A DNA stretch of 64,000 bases from Glaciecola sp. KUL10 (GCF_003203515.1 NZ_BGNG01000001.1:620001-684000), one strand, 5' to 3'; positions 1-9,392 are shown, counted from the stretch's first letter. A program made the numbers and translations. The notes: generated from the letters alone by a model not told the origin.

Positions 1-56
1 TTTGAATTTTAGACTTGTGGCTTGTTCGAGCGTTGGCGTAGGTTGGACTTTACATC

Positions 57-95
57 ACCGCCATCTCATTGCTTAACGCGATGACGGTTTTTTTT
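57..95 (+). terminator. Probable intrinsic terminator of a gene left of the window
   Basis: A 9-bp stem (57-65 with 80-88, one C/A mismatch) is followed by an eight-T run at 88-95. It would end a plus-strand transcript entering from the left edge, convergent with nhaR. Confidence 0.6.
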
Positions 96-131
96 CAGCA
101 ATATAGCGGTGTTTATACCATCCGACCATCA

Positions 132-1034
132 CTATTTGAAAATAACGTCTCTAGCAGAGTTGCATACGGCCGCAACCGCCGGATGAGTTACTTTTCGCTC
201 AGCTGATATCGCATAAAACTTTTGCTTGATGTCGCTCAAACGACCAATGACCTCAACGTTATATGCGTGAGAAACCTCTTTTTCGATTATAGTCGGCATA
301 AAAAACACACCAAAGCCTTGCTCACCGAATGACTTCATCAGCGCACTGTCATCATATTGCCCTCTAATAATAGGAAAAATATTATTGTCATGAGACCATT
401 TATCAAAAAGCTGTCTAATTGCATATTGCTTGGTCGGTAAAAGCATTGGTGCCTGATGAAGACAATCTGGGAAGCCACCCGCCATTTTATCCTTGAGGCT
501 CTTCGCTGCAAAAAATGATATGCCGGACTGACCTAAATAGTGGTTGAACGCTCGTACACTAAACACACTGCTTAATGGTGTATCAGTAAGTACCATGTCG
601 ACTTCATGGATGGCTAACTCAGCTAAGATGGCTTCAACCGGCCCCTCTTTGCAAACTAAGTTAACATCTTGTGCGACCAGTAAAGCAGGCTCCAAAATTT
701 TGTAAACAATAGTTTTGGGAAGTGCACTTGCAGCACTTACAATAAATTCCGAAGCGCCAACAACGGGTGCGCCTCTCAGCACATCACTTAGCTCTTTACC
801 AAGCTCAAAAATTTCATCTGCATATCTAAGCACCAACCGTCCAGTCTCAGTTAGTCTAAGGCGGCGCCCCACCCTGTCAAACAAAGGCTGACCAATTCGT
901 TCTTCAAGCATGCTTAGTTGACCACTAATTGTTTGAGGAGTGATAAAGAGCTTTTCAGCAGCTTTCGCTATGCTCCCTTCGCTTGCCACGACCCAAAAGT
1001 AGTGTAAGTGCTTATAATTAAGGTTTTCTGACAT
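132..1034 (-). CDS. nhaR: LysR-family transcriptional activator NhaR
   Basis: LysR-type regulator of 300 residues. The winged helix-turn-helix at the N-terminus (about residues 5-65) has the NhaR-like run HLHYFWVV, then TPQTISGQ in the recognition helix and a downstream GRRLRLTETG. The rest is the periplasmic-binding-like effector domain. In E. coli NhaR senses Na+ and activates the nhaA antiporter. Here no nhaA is next to it inside the window; the divergent neighbour 131 bp away is an HPF/RaiA-like gene. The ATG at 1034 gives the standard family N-terminus. The family call is firm; the Na+ response is inferred from similarity. Confidence 0.88.
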   Translation of the reverse strand: MSENLNYKHLHYFWVVASEGSIAKAAEKLFITPQTISGQLSMLEERIGQPLFDRVGRRLRLTETGRLVLRYADEIFELGKELSDVLRGAPVVGASEFIVSAASALPKTIVYKILEPALLVAQDVNLVCKEGPVEAILAELAIHEVDMVLTDTPLSSVFSVRAFNHYLGQSGISFFAAKSLKDKMAGGFPDCLHQAPMLLPTKQYAIRQLFDKWSHDNNIFPIIRGQYDDSALMKSFGEQGFGVFFMPTIIEKEVSHAYNVEVIGRLSDIKQKFYAISAERKVTHPAVAAVCNSARDVIFK

Positions 1035-1165
1035 CTGTGTTTATTTCCTTACAGCTTGTCATTCATATTTTTCGATGATTCTTTATACTTTTAAACGAAT
1101 ATTATTGTTCACTTTTAATTGATAATGTTTTGAATAGGTAAGAATTTTATTGAGGGATCAGTTGA

Positions 1166-1507
1166 GTGAACGTATACATCACTAAAGCCATACAAGCGTT
1201 GTCGCCTCAAAAAAGAGTGGAAATAGAAAATAAATTGAAGCTCGCGTTAAGTAGGTTTGGACAAATGTTTGATAGTGTTAACCTCGCTTTATCTACGACA
1301 AAAGATTCATTTAACTCACAGCGTATAAACTGTTCAATTGAAATAGCGTTGCAAACGGGAGAGGTCTTGAAGGCGGATATAAGTGCTAGCAGTGAAGAAG
1401 AAGCCCTAGAAAGTGCCGTTCAACGAATAAAGCGCAACTTAGAAAGGCATAGAAAATTAATGTTTAACTGCAACACATACCAGAATCACGGAGTAATAGA
1501 GAAATAA
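1166..1507 (+). CDS. HPF/RaiA-like ribosome-associated protein
   Basis: 113 residues resembling the hibernation-promoting factor/RaiA fold: an N-terminal beta-alpha half with LSRFGQMFDSV, a central strand pair, and a C-terminal helix with the family-like ALESAVQRIKRNLERHR. Proteins of this family bind the 30S decoding region and stabilise idle ribosomes. It starts at GTG (1166) with a GAGGGA ribosome binding site 8 nt upstream. It is divergent from nhaR and is not beside rpoN, the usual place for hpf, so it may be a second paralogue. Family assignment is by pattern recognition only; the exact role is inferred. Confidence 0.65.
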   Translation: MNVYITKAIQALSPQKRVEIENKLKLALSRFGQMFDSVNLALSTTKDSFNSQRINCSIEIALQTGEVLKADISASSEEEALESAVQRIKRNLERHRKLMFNCNTYQNHGVIEK

Positions 1508-1547
1508 TACGCGATTGCACTTCTGTTTTTAGCACCATCACTATTTA

Positions 1548-2021
1548 TTATTTATCTACAATACTTCCGACTTCTAAAACGGGTGCAGCATCCATGTTCT
1601 CGGCTCCCATCATACTTGCAAGTCTTTGCAGCGTTGCCACCATTTGACTTTGCTCCCATTCAGCTAAGTCCGAGAAGCTCTTCCGAAAATGCTCTTGCAA
1701 AGGCAAAGGTGCAGAAGCTAGCGATGTCATACCATGGTCTGTCAAGAAAACTCCGACTCTGCGCTTATCTTCAGTACTGCGAATTCTTTGCACTAAATCC
1801 CGTGATTCCATACGATCAAGAATACTGGTGACGGTTGCTGCACTAAGAGTAATGTCTTCAGCTATCTCGCGAACCATAACACCAGGCTGCTTTCCGACCT
1901 TTTGTAGAATAAGTAACTGAGGTCCAGTTAGGCCAACTTGTTTATTTAGCTCTCGTGAACGCATATCTATCGATCTGATTATTTTGCGCAGTGCAATTAA
2001 AAGTTCTTCGTCTTTTGTCAT
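1548..2021 (-). CDS. MarR-family transcriptional regulator
   Basis: 157 residues with the MarR winged-helix core: GPQLLILQKVGKQPGV leading into the helix-turn-helix, the helix ITLSAATVTSILDRMESRDLV, and the wing containing STEDKRRVGVFLTD. The DKR/G wing signature is typical. The flanking helices would form the dimer interface. MarR proteins usually repress neighbouring genes and respond to small ligands, but there is no obvious target gene beside it: the next features are a DUF3012 lipoprotein on the other strand and the HPF-like gene. The ligand is unknown. Confidence 0.85.
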   Translation of the reverse strand: MTKDEELLIALRKIIRSIDMRSRELNKQVGLTGPQLLILQKVGKQPGVMVREIAEDITLSAATVTSILDRMESRDLVQRIRSTEDKRRVGVFLTDHGMTSLASAPLPLQEHFRKSFSDLAEWEQSQMVATLQRLASMMGAENMDAAPVLEVGSIVDK

Positions 2022-2167
2022 GTTTTACTTTTACTTCTGATACGGGGATCTTCCCAAACTGATTAATGATAGCCTATTGAAGGTAAACATTAAATAATCA
2101 TATGAAAGAATGAAGCGCTTGGTATAAGCTAGTCAGGTTAGCAATCTATTAAAATGAGTATAAAACA

Positions 2168-2335
2168 ATGAAACATATGAAAAAAATAGCCTTTATCTTT
2201 TTTACCCTAATTGCTATTTCTGCATGCTCTCCGGAAATTGGAAGTGAAGAATGGTGTAAAGATATGGATGAGAAGGCGAAGGGAGATTGGACTGCGAACG
2301 AGGCTACTGATTACGCCAAACACTGCGTTTTTTAA
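2168..2335 (+). CDS. Small DUF3012 lipoprotein
   Basis: A 55-residue protein with a lysine-start signal (MKHMKK), a short hydrophobic stretch and a lipobox ending AISAC (Cys20). The mature part begins SPEIGSEEWC and contains KGDWTANEATDYAKHC, the signature of the DUF3012 family of tiny outer-membrane-type lipoproteins of marine gammaproteobacteria. Three cysteines remain besides or including the lipid-modified one. The function of the family is unknown. A second in-frame ATG at 2177 is an alternative start. A strong hairpin terminator follows immediately. Confidence 0.8.
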   Translation: MKHMKKIAFIFFTLIAISACSPEIGSEEWCKDMDEKAKGDWTANEATDYAKHCVF

Positions 2336-2354
2336 TCTGTTTATGATAGTTCAG

Positions 2355-2383
2355 AAAAAAGGACCACATCTAGTGGTCCTTTT
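2355..2383. terminator. Bidirectional intrinsic terminator
   Basis: Perfect 7-bp stem GGACCAC/GTGGTCC (2361-2367 with 2373-2379) with a 5-nt loop, flanked by an A run on the left and a T run on the right. It ends the DUF3012 transcript on the plus strand and can also end the secG-tRNA-Leu transcript on the minus strand. Confidence 0.8.
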
Positions 2384-2386
2384 AAT

Positions 2387-2472
2387 TGGTGCGGAAAGCG
2401 GGACTTGAACCCGCACGAGCATAGCTCACCACCCCCTCAAGATGGCGTGTCTACCAATTCCACCACTTCCGC
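2387..2472 (-). tRNA. leuU: tRNA-Leu, anticodon GAG
   Basis: An 86-nt class II tRNA read on the minus strand with CCA encoded. The acceptor stem is GCGGAAG with TTTCCGC, the anticodon stem-loop is CCATC-TTGAGGG-GGTGG giving anticodon GAG, there is a short variable arm, and the T arm contains GGTTCAAGTCC. It lies 20 bp downstream of secG, the same position as leuU in E. coli, so it is probably processed from the secG transcript. Confidence 0.95.
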
Positions 2473-2491
2473 ATAAACTTGTAAAAAAACG

Positions 2492-2854
2492 CTAGTTAGG
2501 TGTATCGCTTGTCGGTGCTTCATTTCCAATCGCTGGAACATCGTTCGATGCAGGGACGCTAGGAACAGAATCATTAGTAGTCGGAACCTGAATATTCTCA
2601 AACTCATCTACTTTTTCGACGCGATTTGCAGTCATGCTGCCTAACAACAAGCTTATAACAAAGAAAAAAGTCGCTAAGATCGCTGTTGTTCTTGTCATAA
2701 AATTACCAGAGCCTGAGGAGCCAAATACTGTGTTTGAACCTCCAGCGCCAAAAGATGCACCCATATCAGCACCTTTGCCTTGTTGGATAAGTACGAAACC
2801 AATCAAAATTAAGGCTACAATTAAATATGCCACTAACAGTACTTCGTATAACAT
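2492..2854 (-). CDS. secG: Preprotein translocase subunit SecG
   Basis: SecG, the small two-helix subunit of the SecYEG channel. From the chosen start (MLYEVLLVAYLIVA) there is a first membrane helix, the conserved cytoplasmic loop IQQGKGADMGASFG ending in GSSGSGNFMTRTTA, and a second helix (ILATFFFVISLLLG). The C-terminal tail is rich in Pro, Ser, Thr and acidic residues. The ATG at 2854 was chosen over an upstream in-frame codon at 2902 because it gives the family N-terminus and has a GAGGGAAGA ribosome binding site. It starts 10 bp after tpiA. Confidence 0.95.
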   Translation of the reverse strand: MLYEVLLVAYLIVALILIGFVLIQQGKGADMGASFGAGGSNTVFGSSGSGNFMTRTTAILATFFFVISLLLGSMTANRVEKVDEFENIQVPTTNDSVPSVPASNDVPAIGNEAPTSDTPN

Positions 2855-2864
2855 TCTTCCCTCA

Positions 2865-3602
2865 CTAACCTGCTGCGTTGCAGATTGTTGTAAAATCTTC
2901 AATTTTAAGACTGGCTCCGCCTATAAGGCCGCCATCTATATCATTTTGGGCAAGTAGCTCTGATGCATTTTTTGCATTCATACTGCCACCGTATAAAATT
3001 CTGGTTTTCGATGCTTTTTCAGCATCTAGCTGACTCAGTTCACTTCTTATGAACGCATGAACCTCTTGCGCTTGCTCAGGAGAAGCTGTTACTCCTGTTC
3101 CAATTGCCCAAATCGGCTCATATGCGATTACTAGAGTAGGCATTGCTTGTGTTCCACAAGCCTCTAAAACAGCATCTATCTGCCCTTTAAGAAAAGCAAA
3201 CAAGTCACCCGACTGTCTGGTTTCAAGCGACTCACCTATGCACAATATAGGTGTCATACCTGCGTCTAAACAGGCTTTAGTTTTTAGCGCTACAACATCA
3301 TTTGTTTCGCCATGTTGCTCTCTTCTTTCTGAGTGCCCTAATACAACATGAGTCACTCCTAGCGACTTTAGCATATCGAAAGACTGCTCACCGGTATATG
3401 CGCCTTTATCAAACTGGCTGGCATTTTGAGCACCGATACTAAATTGAGCATTTTCAAACTTTGCTATGAAGCAAGCCGGTGGGCAAATAACTATGTCAAC
3501 GCCAGAGTCAATTTTTAACTCGTTAACAAAGCTATCAACAAGTTGCAAGTCGCCATTCATTTTCCAATTTCCAGCTACTAAAGGTGTTCTGCTACATTCC
3601 AT
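2865..3602 (-). CDS. tpiA: Triose-phosphate isomerase
   Basis: Interconverts dihydroxyacetone phosphate and glyceraldehyde 3-phosphate. The active-site elements are all present: the substrate Lys in GNWKMNG, the electrophilic His in GHSERR, the catalytic Glu in AYEPIWAIGTG and the phosphate-binding GGSMN and GGLIGGAS loops. The start at 3602 (MECSRTPLVAGNWKMNG) gives 245 residues, the usual family length, with an AGGGGAG ribosome binding site; an upstream in-frame start at 3668 would add 22 unsupported residues. It lies between glmM and secG, a position common in marine gammaproteobacteria but not in E. coli. Confidence 0.95.
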   Translation of the reverse strand: MECSRTPLVAGNWKMNGDLQLVDSFVNELKIDSGVDIVICPPACFIAKFENAQFSIGAQNASQFDKGAYTGEQSFDMLKSLGVTHVVLGHSERREQHGETNDVVALKTKACLDAGMTPILCIGESLETRQSGDLFAFLKGQIDAVLEACGTQAMPTLVIAYEPIWAIGTGVTASPEQAQEVHAFIRSELSQLDAEKASKTRILYGGSMNAKNASELLAQNDIDGGLIGGASLKIEDFTTICNAAG

Positions 3603-3667
3603 CCTACAAAGCTCCCCTGCCTCGCTATAAGCGGCGGTGATATTAACCAACCGACAAGTAATATACA

Positions 3668-3681
3668 AGCGCTTAAGCGCT
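3668..3681. repeat. 14-bp perfect palindrome between glmM and tpiA
   Basis: AGCGCTTAAGCGCT is a perfect palindrome in the 101-bp gap between the glmM stop and the tpiA start. It could be an operator or half of an mRNA hairpin. No known regulator was matched. Confidence 0.5.
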
Positions 3682-3703
3682 CAAACTGAGATAAGTTAGT
3701 GTT

Positions 3704-5044
3704 TTATGCTTGATTTTTAACCGCATCCGCGATTTTTTCAGCCCATGACTGACTCATATCCTTATCTATGGCTTCTACCATGACTCTAATCAAGGGTTCG
3801 GTTCCACTTTTTCTCAATAAAACTCGCCCAGAATCACCCATTGTTGATTCAGCGAGTTCGACTGTTGACTTAACACTATTGTCATCGAGTGGCGAAAGCT
3901 TGGTTGCATTGTATTTTACGTTAATTAACGTTTGAGGATACTTATCAAACCCAGCACTTAATGCGCTCAGGCTCAGTTGTGACCTTAACATTGCTGCGAT
4001 CACTTGAAGACCAGCAACAATACCATCTCCCGTTGACGAGTAACGAAGATTTAAGACATGACCCGAGTTTTCACCACCAATGTGCCACTTATTTTGTAAT
4101 AACAATTCCATTACATATCGGTCACCCACATCGGAGCGTAAAAAAGGGATACTCAACTGTTCGAGTGCTTTTTGCATCCCTAGATTACTCATCTTTGTGC
4201 CTACAACACCACCTTGAAGTTCACCTGCCTTTAGCGCGTCTCTAGCGATAATAAAAATAATTTGATCACCGTCGATCACTTTACCGCGCTCGTCAACCAT
4301 CATAATTCGATCGCCATCTCCGTCTAAGGCAAAACCAAGATCGGCGTCGTGCTCTTTCACAGCTTGCACGGTTGCTCGCATTGAAGTCGCTCCGACCTGA
4401 TGGTTAATATTTAAACCATCGGGTTTGGTGCCAATTTCAATCACCTCTGCTCCTAGTTCGCTTAGCACATTAGGTGCAATGTGATACGTCGCACCATGCG
4501 CACAATCAACCACAATTTTTAGACCTTTCAGTGAGAGGTCAGATGGAAAGGTACCTTTGCAATATTCAATATAACGCCCTGCAGCATCATTAATTCTCAT
4601 TGCTTTGCCAAGCTTGTCTGACTCTACACACGTCATTGGCAGTTTCATTTGAGCTTCGATTGCAAGCTCGATACTGTCGTCAAGCTTGTGCCCAGTAGAC
4701 GAAAAAAACTTTATCCCATTATCATAATATGGATTGTGAGATGCGCTAATTACGATACCCGCTTCAGAACGAAAAGTTTTGGTTAGATAAGCAATAGCGG
4801 GAGTTGGCATGGGACCGAGTAGACCGATATTGATGCCAGCTGCTGAGAGCCCAGCTTCTAGAGCAGATTCAAGCATATAGCCAGAAATACGAGTATCTTT
4901 TCCAATGAGTACTTTGTTTGTTCCCTGTCCTGCAAGAACTTTACCCGCAGCGTAGCCAAGCCTTGTTACAAATTCAGGATTGATTTCGCTGGCACCCACT
5001 CTGCCGCGGATACCATCAGTGCCGAAATATTCTCGGTGAGTCAT
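3704..5044 (-). CDS. glmM: Phosphoglucosamine mutase GlmM
   Basis: Converts glucosamine 6-phosphate to glucosamine 1-phosphate for UDP-GlcNAc, peptidoglycan and LPS synthesis. The alpha-D-phosphohexomutase landmarks are in order: GTDGIRG near the N-terminus, the phosphoserine loop ISASHNP at about residue 100, the metal-binding DGDGDR, the sugar loop GGENSGH and the phosphate loop [12 protein letters not shown] at the C-terminus. The 446-residue length is normal. It lies 22 bp downstream of folP in the conserved ftsH-folP-glmM order. Confidence 0.97.
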   Translation of the reverse strand: MTHREYFGTDGIRGRVGASEINPEFVTRLGYAAGKVLAGQGTNKVLIGKDTRISGYMLESALEAGLSAAGINIGLLGPMPTPAIAYLTKTFRSEAGIVISASHNPYYDNGIKFFSSTGHKLDDSIELAIEAQMKLPMTCVESDKLGKAMRINDAAGRYIEYCKGTFPSDLSLKGLKIVVDCAHGATYHIAPNVLSELGAEVIEIGTKPDGLNINHQVGATSMRATVQAVKEHDADLGFALDGDGDRIMMVDERGKVIDGDQIIFIIARDALKAGELQGGVVGTKMSNLGMQKALEQLSIPFLRSDVGDRYVMELLLQNKWHIGGENSGHVLNLRYSSTGDGIVAGLQVIAAMLRSQLSLSALSAGFDKYPQTLINVKYNATKLSPLDDNSVKSTVELAESTMGDSGRVLLRKSGTEPLIRVMVEAIDKDMSQSWAEKIADAVKNQA

Positions 5045-5066
5045 AAAGCTTCCTTTAGTATAATTT

Positions 5067-5906
5067 TTAGTCGACTGAAAGTGTTTTAGCGACTATTTTG
5101 ACCACGTCCATGGTCTCTTCTACGTCGTGTACGCGGATTATACTCGCTCCAGACATCGCGGCAAGGGTTGCGGTTGCGATACTTCCAGTTAATCGTTGAT
5201 CGATAGGTTTGTTCAATAGATTACCAATCATCGATTTTCGAGAGGTCCCCGAAATAATAGGCATATCAAATTGTGAAAATTCAGCAAGGTGTTTCAAAAG
5301 CTGATAGTTGTGCTCAATTGTCTTCCCAAACCCAAAACCGGGGTCTAGAAGTAGTTGTTTGTAGGTGAAACCAGCATTGGTACAACGCTTTATTTTACTC
5401 TCAAAAAAATCTGTAACTTCCGACAAAATGTCACTGTAAATAGCCTCATTCTGCATAGTTTGAGGTGTACCTTTCATGTGCATTAGACACGTTGGGACAT
5501 TATGAGTTTTCGCTAAGTTAGATGCAACTTCAAGTGCGTTTGGCAAACTTAAAGCCCTAACATCATTAATCAATGATGCACCCGCATCAACGGCTGCCTG
5601 CATAACTTCAGGCTTACTCGTATCGATTGATATGAGCGTTTCCAGCTTACCGTGTATTGCCTCAATGGCTGGAACAACACGATCTAATTCCTCATTAACT
5701 GAGACTGACTTTGCACCTGGGCGTGTTGACTCACCACCAATATCAATAAAGGTTGCACCAGAGGTAATCATTGACTCTGCTTTAAAAAGCACGTCATCTA
5801 TCTTGGTGTATTGTCCCCCATCCGAGAATGAGTCAGGAGTAACATTTAATATACCCATTACTTTGGGAGTATCGAATACTACTTTTGTGTCTCTAAAGAC
5901 CATCAT
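5067..5906 (-). CDS. folP: Dihydropteroate synthase
   Basis: Condenses p-aminobenzoate with dihydropterin pyrophosphate in folate synthesis; the sulfonamide target. Pterin and pyrophosphate motifs are clear: [14 protein letters not shown] at the N-terminus, [38 protein letters not shown] and [10 protein letters not shown]. The length of 279 residues is typical. A FNR-like sequence with one mismatch lies about 75 bp upstream. Confidence 0.96.
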   Translation of the reverse strand: MMVFRDTKVVFDTPKVMGILNVTPDSFSDGGQYTKIDDVLFKAESMITSGATFIDIGGESTRPGAKSVSVNEELDRVVPAIEAIHGKLETLISIDTSKPEVMQAAVDAGASLINDVRALSLPNALEVASNLAKTHNVPTCLMHMKGTPQTMQNEAIYSDILSEVTDFFESKIKRCTNAGFTYKQLLLDPGFGFGKTIEHNYQLLKHLAEFSQFDMPIISGTSRKSMIGNLLNKPIDQRLTGSIATATLAAMSGASIIRVHDVEETMDVVKIVAKTLSVD

Positions 5907-5977
5907 ACGATTGGGTAGCCTACTAATAATTTACACTCCGCCGTAGAACATATTACGATAATAGCAAATAAATTTTA

Positions 5978-5991
5978 TTGAGCTAGATCAA
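5978..5991. promoter_or_regulatory. FNR/CRP-like half-matched box upstream of folP
   Basis: TTGAGCTAGATCAA differs from the FNR consensus TTGATNNNNATCAA at one position. It lies 72 bp upstream of the folP start, ahead of the folP-glmM-tpiA-secG unit. The match is weaker than the perfect box at 31658. Confidence 0.3.
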
Positions 5992-6013
5992 ATGACTTTC
6001 ATTTACTACAAAT

Positions 6014-6044
6014 AAAAACACCGGCTTGAATGCCGGCGTTTTAT
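6014..6044 (-). terminator. Intrinsic terminator after ftsH
   Basis: On the minus strand a GC-rich stem CGCCGGC/GCCGGTG with a short loop is followed by TTTTTATT. It lies about 20 bp beyond the ftsH stop codon and separates ftsH from folP. Confidence 0.8.
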
Positions 6045-6065
6045 ATTAATCAAATCGAACCGATA

Positions 6066-8012
6066 TTAATGAGTCGCGTCAGATGTATCCGCATCGGGGT
6101 CTGATTTCTTCTCTTCTGATCCGACATTGATAGATGCACCACCAGAAGGATTATCAGAGTCCACCTTGCCATCGCGAACCCAATCTGCAGGAGGACGAAC
6201 TTCTCGCCTTTCCATTAGATCGTCAATTTGCTTCGCATCAATTGTCTCATACTTCATTAATGCGTCTTTCATAGAGTGCAATATATCTATGTTATCGTTA
6301 AGGATTTTTTCTGCGCGCTGGTAATTTCTATCCAAAAACAGTTTTATTTCCTCATCAATTGCTTTAGACGTATCCTCAGACATATGACTCGCTTTGCTCA
6401 TCGAACGCCCTAAGAAAACTTCCCCTTCTTCTTCTGCATAAAGTTGAGGTCCCATTTTCGGAGACAATCCCCACTGCGTGACCATCTTCTTAGCAATATC
6501 TGTTGCGCGCTCTATATCATTAGATGCACCTGTGGTGACCATATCATCGCCGTAGATAATTTGTTCGGCTAGACGACCACCATATAAGCTAGAAATCATA
6601 CTTTCTAGGTGCTGTTTAGTGTAACTAACCCGGTCCTGTTCCGGTAAATACATCGTTACACCCAAGGCTCGACCGCGAGGAATAATTGAAACTTTATATA
6701 CGGGGTCATGTTCTGGCACGAGTCGACCGACAATTGCGTGTCCCGCTTCATGATAAGCAGTCATGGTTTTCTCTTCTTCAGACATCACCATTGACTTGCG
6801 CTCTGAGCCCATCATTATTTTGTCTTTTGCTTTGTCAAATTCGTCCATACCGACATGGCGTTTATTTGTTCTAGCAGCAAACAACGCGGCTTCATTAACT
6901 AAGTTGGCCAAATCAGCGCCAGAAAACCCAGGTGTTCCTCGTGCAATGACTGAAGCTTCAACGTTGTCACCTAATGGTACCTTACGCATGTGCACCTTAA
7001 GGATCTGCTCTCTGCCTCTAATATCAGGTAAACCAACCGTTACCTGTCTATCGAAACGTCCTGGACGAAGTAGAGCTGGGTCTAATACATCAGGGCGGTT
7101 AGTTGCTGCAATGACAATAATACCTTCGTGCCCTTCAAAACCATCCATTTCAACAAGCATTTGGTTAAGCGTTTGCTCTCGTTCGTCATGACCGCCACCT
7201 AAACCTGCACCACGCTGTCTTCCTACCGCATCAATTTCATCTATAAAAATGATGCACGGAGATGACTTTTTAGCTTGGTCAAACATATCTCTTACACGCG
7301 ATGCGCCTACCCCAACAAACATTTCAACAAAATCAGATCCTGAGATTGTAAAGAATGGCACTTTGGCTTCACCTGCTATCGCCTTTGCAAGAAGCGTTTT
7401 ACCCGTTCCTGGTGGCCCTACCATTAGCACGCCTTTAGGAATCTTGCCGCCAAGCTTTTGAAACTTGCTGGGATCACGAAGAAAATCGACAAGCTCAGTC
7501 ACGTCTTCTTTGGCCTCATCACAACCAGCAACGTCAGCAAACGTTGTTTTAATCTGGTCTTCACCCAAAAGACGCGCTTTGCTTTTACCAAATGACATTG
7601 CACCCTTTCCGCCGCCACCTTGCATCTGACGCATGAAGAATATCCACACACCAATCAACAACAACATTGGGAACCAAGAAATGAAAATAGAAGCGAGTAA
7701 AGATTGCGACTCAGCTGGTTTACCCTCGACTATTGCGACTTTATTACCTTCTAGTAACTCGTCCATAAGCTTCATATCTAAATATGGAATGTAGGTAACA
7801 AACGTTTCGCCGTTTCGACGTTCTCCACGAATTTCGTTTTTTGAGTCATCGATAGTTGCCTTTCGGATATCGCCTCTATCGACTTGTTGCAAGAACACCG
7901 AGTAAGGCATCGCAGTACGCTGAGTATCGCCTCCGGATATGTTTTGAAAGACCATCATTAATACAATTGCAATGACGAGCCATAATATGAGATTCTTTGC
8001 CATGTCGCTCAA
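6066..8012 (-). CDS. ftsH: ATP-dependent zinc metalloprotease FtsH
   Basis: Inner-membrane AAA+ protease that degrades misfolded membrane proteins and, in E. coli, LpxC and sigma-32. Two membrane helices (about residues 8-24 and 105-127) flank a periplasmic domain. The ATPase has Walker A GPPGTGKT (199-206), Walker B IIFIDEID and the second region of homology RPGRFDRQV. The zinc site HEAGH is at 421-425. The start is probably TTG at 8012, because the GAGGTGAG ribosome binding site sits about 5 nt from it but 14 nt from the ATG at 8003. The tail is rich in Asp, Ser and Gly. No rlmE precedes it, unlike most relatives. Confidence 0.97.
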   Translation of the reverse strand: MSDMAKNLILWLVIAIVLMMVFQNISGGDTQRTAMPYSVFLQQVDRGDIRKATIDDSKNEIRGERRNGETFVTYIPYLDMKLMDELLEGNKVAIVEGKPAESQSLLASIFISWFPMLLLIGVWIFFMRQMQGGGGKGAMSFGKSKARLLGEDQIKTTFADVAGCDEAKEDVTELVDFLRDPSKFQKLGGKIPKGVLMVGPPGTGKTLLAKAIAGEAKVPFFTISGSDFVEMFVGVGASRVRDMFDQAKKSSPCIIFIDEIDAVGRQRGAGLGGGHDEREQTLNQMLVEMDGFEGHEGIIVIAATNRPDVLDPALLRPGRFDRQVTVGLPDIRGREQILKVHMRKVPLGDNVEASVIARGTPGFSGADLANLVNEAALFAARTNKRHVGMDEFDKAKDKIMMGSERKSMVMSEEEKTMTAYHEAGHAIVGRLVPEHDPVYKVSIIPRGRALGVTMYLPEQDRVSYTKQHLESMISSLYGGRLAEQIIYGDDMVTTGASNDIERATDIAKKMVTQWGLSPKMGPQLYAEEEGEVFLGRSMSKASHMSEDTSKAIDEEIKLFLDRNYQRAEKILNDNIDILHSMKDALMKYETIDAKQIDDLMERREVRPPADWVRDGKVDSDNPSGGASINVGSEEKKSDPDADTSDATH

Positions 8013-8312
8013 CGCTACTCACCTCTGTTTAAAATAAAGCGCTTTTATAAAAGGTAGCACATTAACGAGTTAATGTACCTATTATTGCTATTTTACCTCG
8101 CCTCAAACCTAAGTTTTTTACTTTTAAGTTCAATACTTGATTGCTACGGCGAATTTGAAAACTTTGTTCAATAAAAATATCAATTTACACGCTCTTTATT
8201 GCAAAGCAAAGTTAACTGCCTTGTTTTGAGATTGTGCAAGTTATAGATATATAGAGTAGAATACTCGTTTTCAAGGTGTAAACCACAAACTAATCGTTAC
8301 AAAACATATCAA
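8013..8312. other. Divergent promoter region between ftsH and yhbY
   Basis: 300 bp of AT-rich DNA with no open frame of note. It must hold the divergent ftsH and yhbY promoters. The rlmE gene found here in many gammaproteobacteria is absent. Confidence 0.6.
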
Positions 8313-8609
8313 ATGAATTTATCAAATAAACAAAAGCAATATTTAAAGGGCCTTGCACACTCCCTTAAACCTGTAGTCCAACTTGGCGGAAACGGCTTAA
8401 CTGAAGGCGTCTTAGCAGAAATTGAGAATGCGTTGAGCTTTCACGAACTCATTAAAGTAAAGGTGCCTACCGATGATCGTGAAGAAAAAGAAATGATCAT
8501 GGATGCAATTGTAGGTGAAACCAAATCGCTTAAAGTTCAAGCAATTGGTCATATTCTTGTCATCTATCGTACCAGTGACGAAAAGAAAATCACTATTCCA
8601 AAGAAGTAA
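8313..8609 (+). CDS. yhbY: Ribosome-associated CRM-domain protein YhbY
   Basis: 98 residues forming one CRM (YhbY) RNA-binding domain: the N-terminal LSNKQKQYLKGLAH, the KPVVQLGGNGLTEGV loop with the GxxG-type signature, and the C-terminal strand IGHILVIYR. The E. coli protein binds pre-50S particles and assists ribosome assembly. It is divergent from ftsH as in E. coli and is followed 8 bp later by an SDR gene. Confidence 0.95.
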   Translation: MNLSNKQKQYLKGLAHSLKPVVQLGGNGLTEGVLAEIENALSFHELIKVKVPTDDREEKEMIMDAIVGETKSLKVQAIGHILVIYRTSDEKKITIPKK

Positions 8610-8617
8610 GGATAATT

Positions 8618-9391
8618 ATGACTCAACGCATCACCTCAATCGTTACTGGCGGCGGTTCAGGCCTCGGTTTTGCGACAGCAACCCAATTAGTTCAAGCTGG
8701 TTACCATGTAACTTTGTTCGATTTAAATGAAGAGGCCGGACAGAACGCCGTTGATGTTCTTGGTCGAGAAAATGCAAGCTTTACAAAAGTAAATGTAACC
8801 AGCGATGCAAGCGTTGAAAGTGCGGTGCAAGCGATAATTGATGACGGTATTGTCATACGTTTAGGCGTAAACTGCGCAGGCGTTGCGCCCGCTAAACGAA
8901 TACTCGATAGAGACGGAAACGCCGCGCCGTTAGACAGTTTTAAGCAAGTTATCGACATTAATCTAGTGGGTACATTTAATGTCTGCCGTATACTCGCGCA
9001 AGCGATGACAAAGAACGAACCTTTTGGTGAAGCAAAAGAGAGAGGCTTACTAATAAATACGGCTTCAGTAGCAGGTTATGAAGGCCAAATTGGCCAAACT
9101 GCGTACGCGGCAAGTAAAGGTGGCATCATAGGGCTGTGTTTACCAATGGCTCGAGACTTAGCGCCTTTAGGGATTCGCGTAAATACAATTGCGCCTGGTG
9201 TAATGGGCACACCAATGCTTCTAGCGATGCCTGACAAGGTGCAAGATGCCCTTGTTCACAACGTTCAGTTTCCGAAACGTTTGGGTCTACCAGAAGAGTT
9301 TGGAAAACTAGTCCTTCACATGCTTGACAATGCTTATCTAAATGGAGAAACAATTCGATTAGACGGCGCATTACGGATGCCGCCTAAGTAA
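8618..9391 (+). CDS. SDR-family dehydrogenase, 3-hydroxyacyl-CoA dehydrogenase type 2-like
   Basis: Classical short-chain dehydrogenase of 257 residues. NAD-binding TGGGSGLGFATA lies at the N-terminus and an acidic residue at the end of strand 2 (LFDLNE) points to NAD(H) preference. It has the NCAG motif, catalytic Ser in INTASVAGYEGQ, the Tyr and Lys in YAASKGG, and PG at IAPGVMGTPML. The insertion ILDRDGNAAPLDSF resembles human HSD17B10 and bacterial 3-hydroxyacyl-CoA or 2-methyl-3-hydroxybutyryl-CoA dehydrogenases. It has an AAGGA ribosome binding site overlapping the yhbY stop region. The substrate is inferred, not shown. Confidence 0.8.
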   Translation: MTQRITSIVTGGGSGLGFATATQLVQAGYHVTLFDLNEEAGQNAVDVLGRENASFTKVNVTSDASVESAVQAIIDDGIVIRLGVNCAGVAPAKRILDRDGNAAPLDSFKQVIDINLVGTFNVCRILAQAMTKNEPFGEAKERGLLINTASVAGYEGQIGQTAYAASKGGIIGLCLPMARDLAPLGIRVNTIAPGVMGTPMLLAMPDKVQDALVHNVQFPKRLGLPEEFGKLVLHMLDNAYLNGETIRLDGALRMPPK

Positions 9392-9392
9392 A

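Noticed and set aside
2634-2957. 107-codon plus-strand frame opposite secG
   Set aside because: Lies wholly over secG and the end of tpiA; no ribosome binding site and no family features. A shadow of the real genes.
6763-7191. 142-codon plus-strand frame
   Set aside because: Complement of the conserved FtsH ATPase region; its length comes from codon bias of ftsH.
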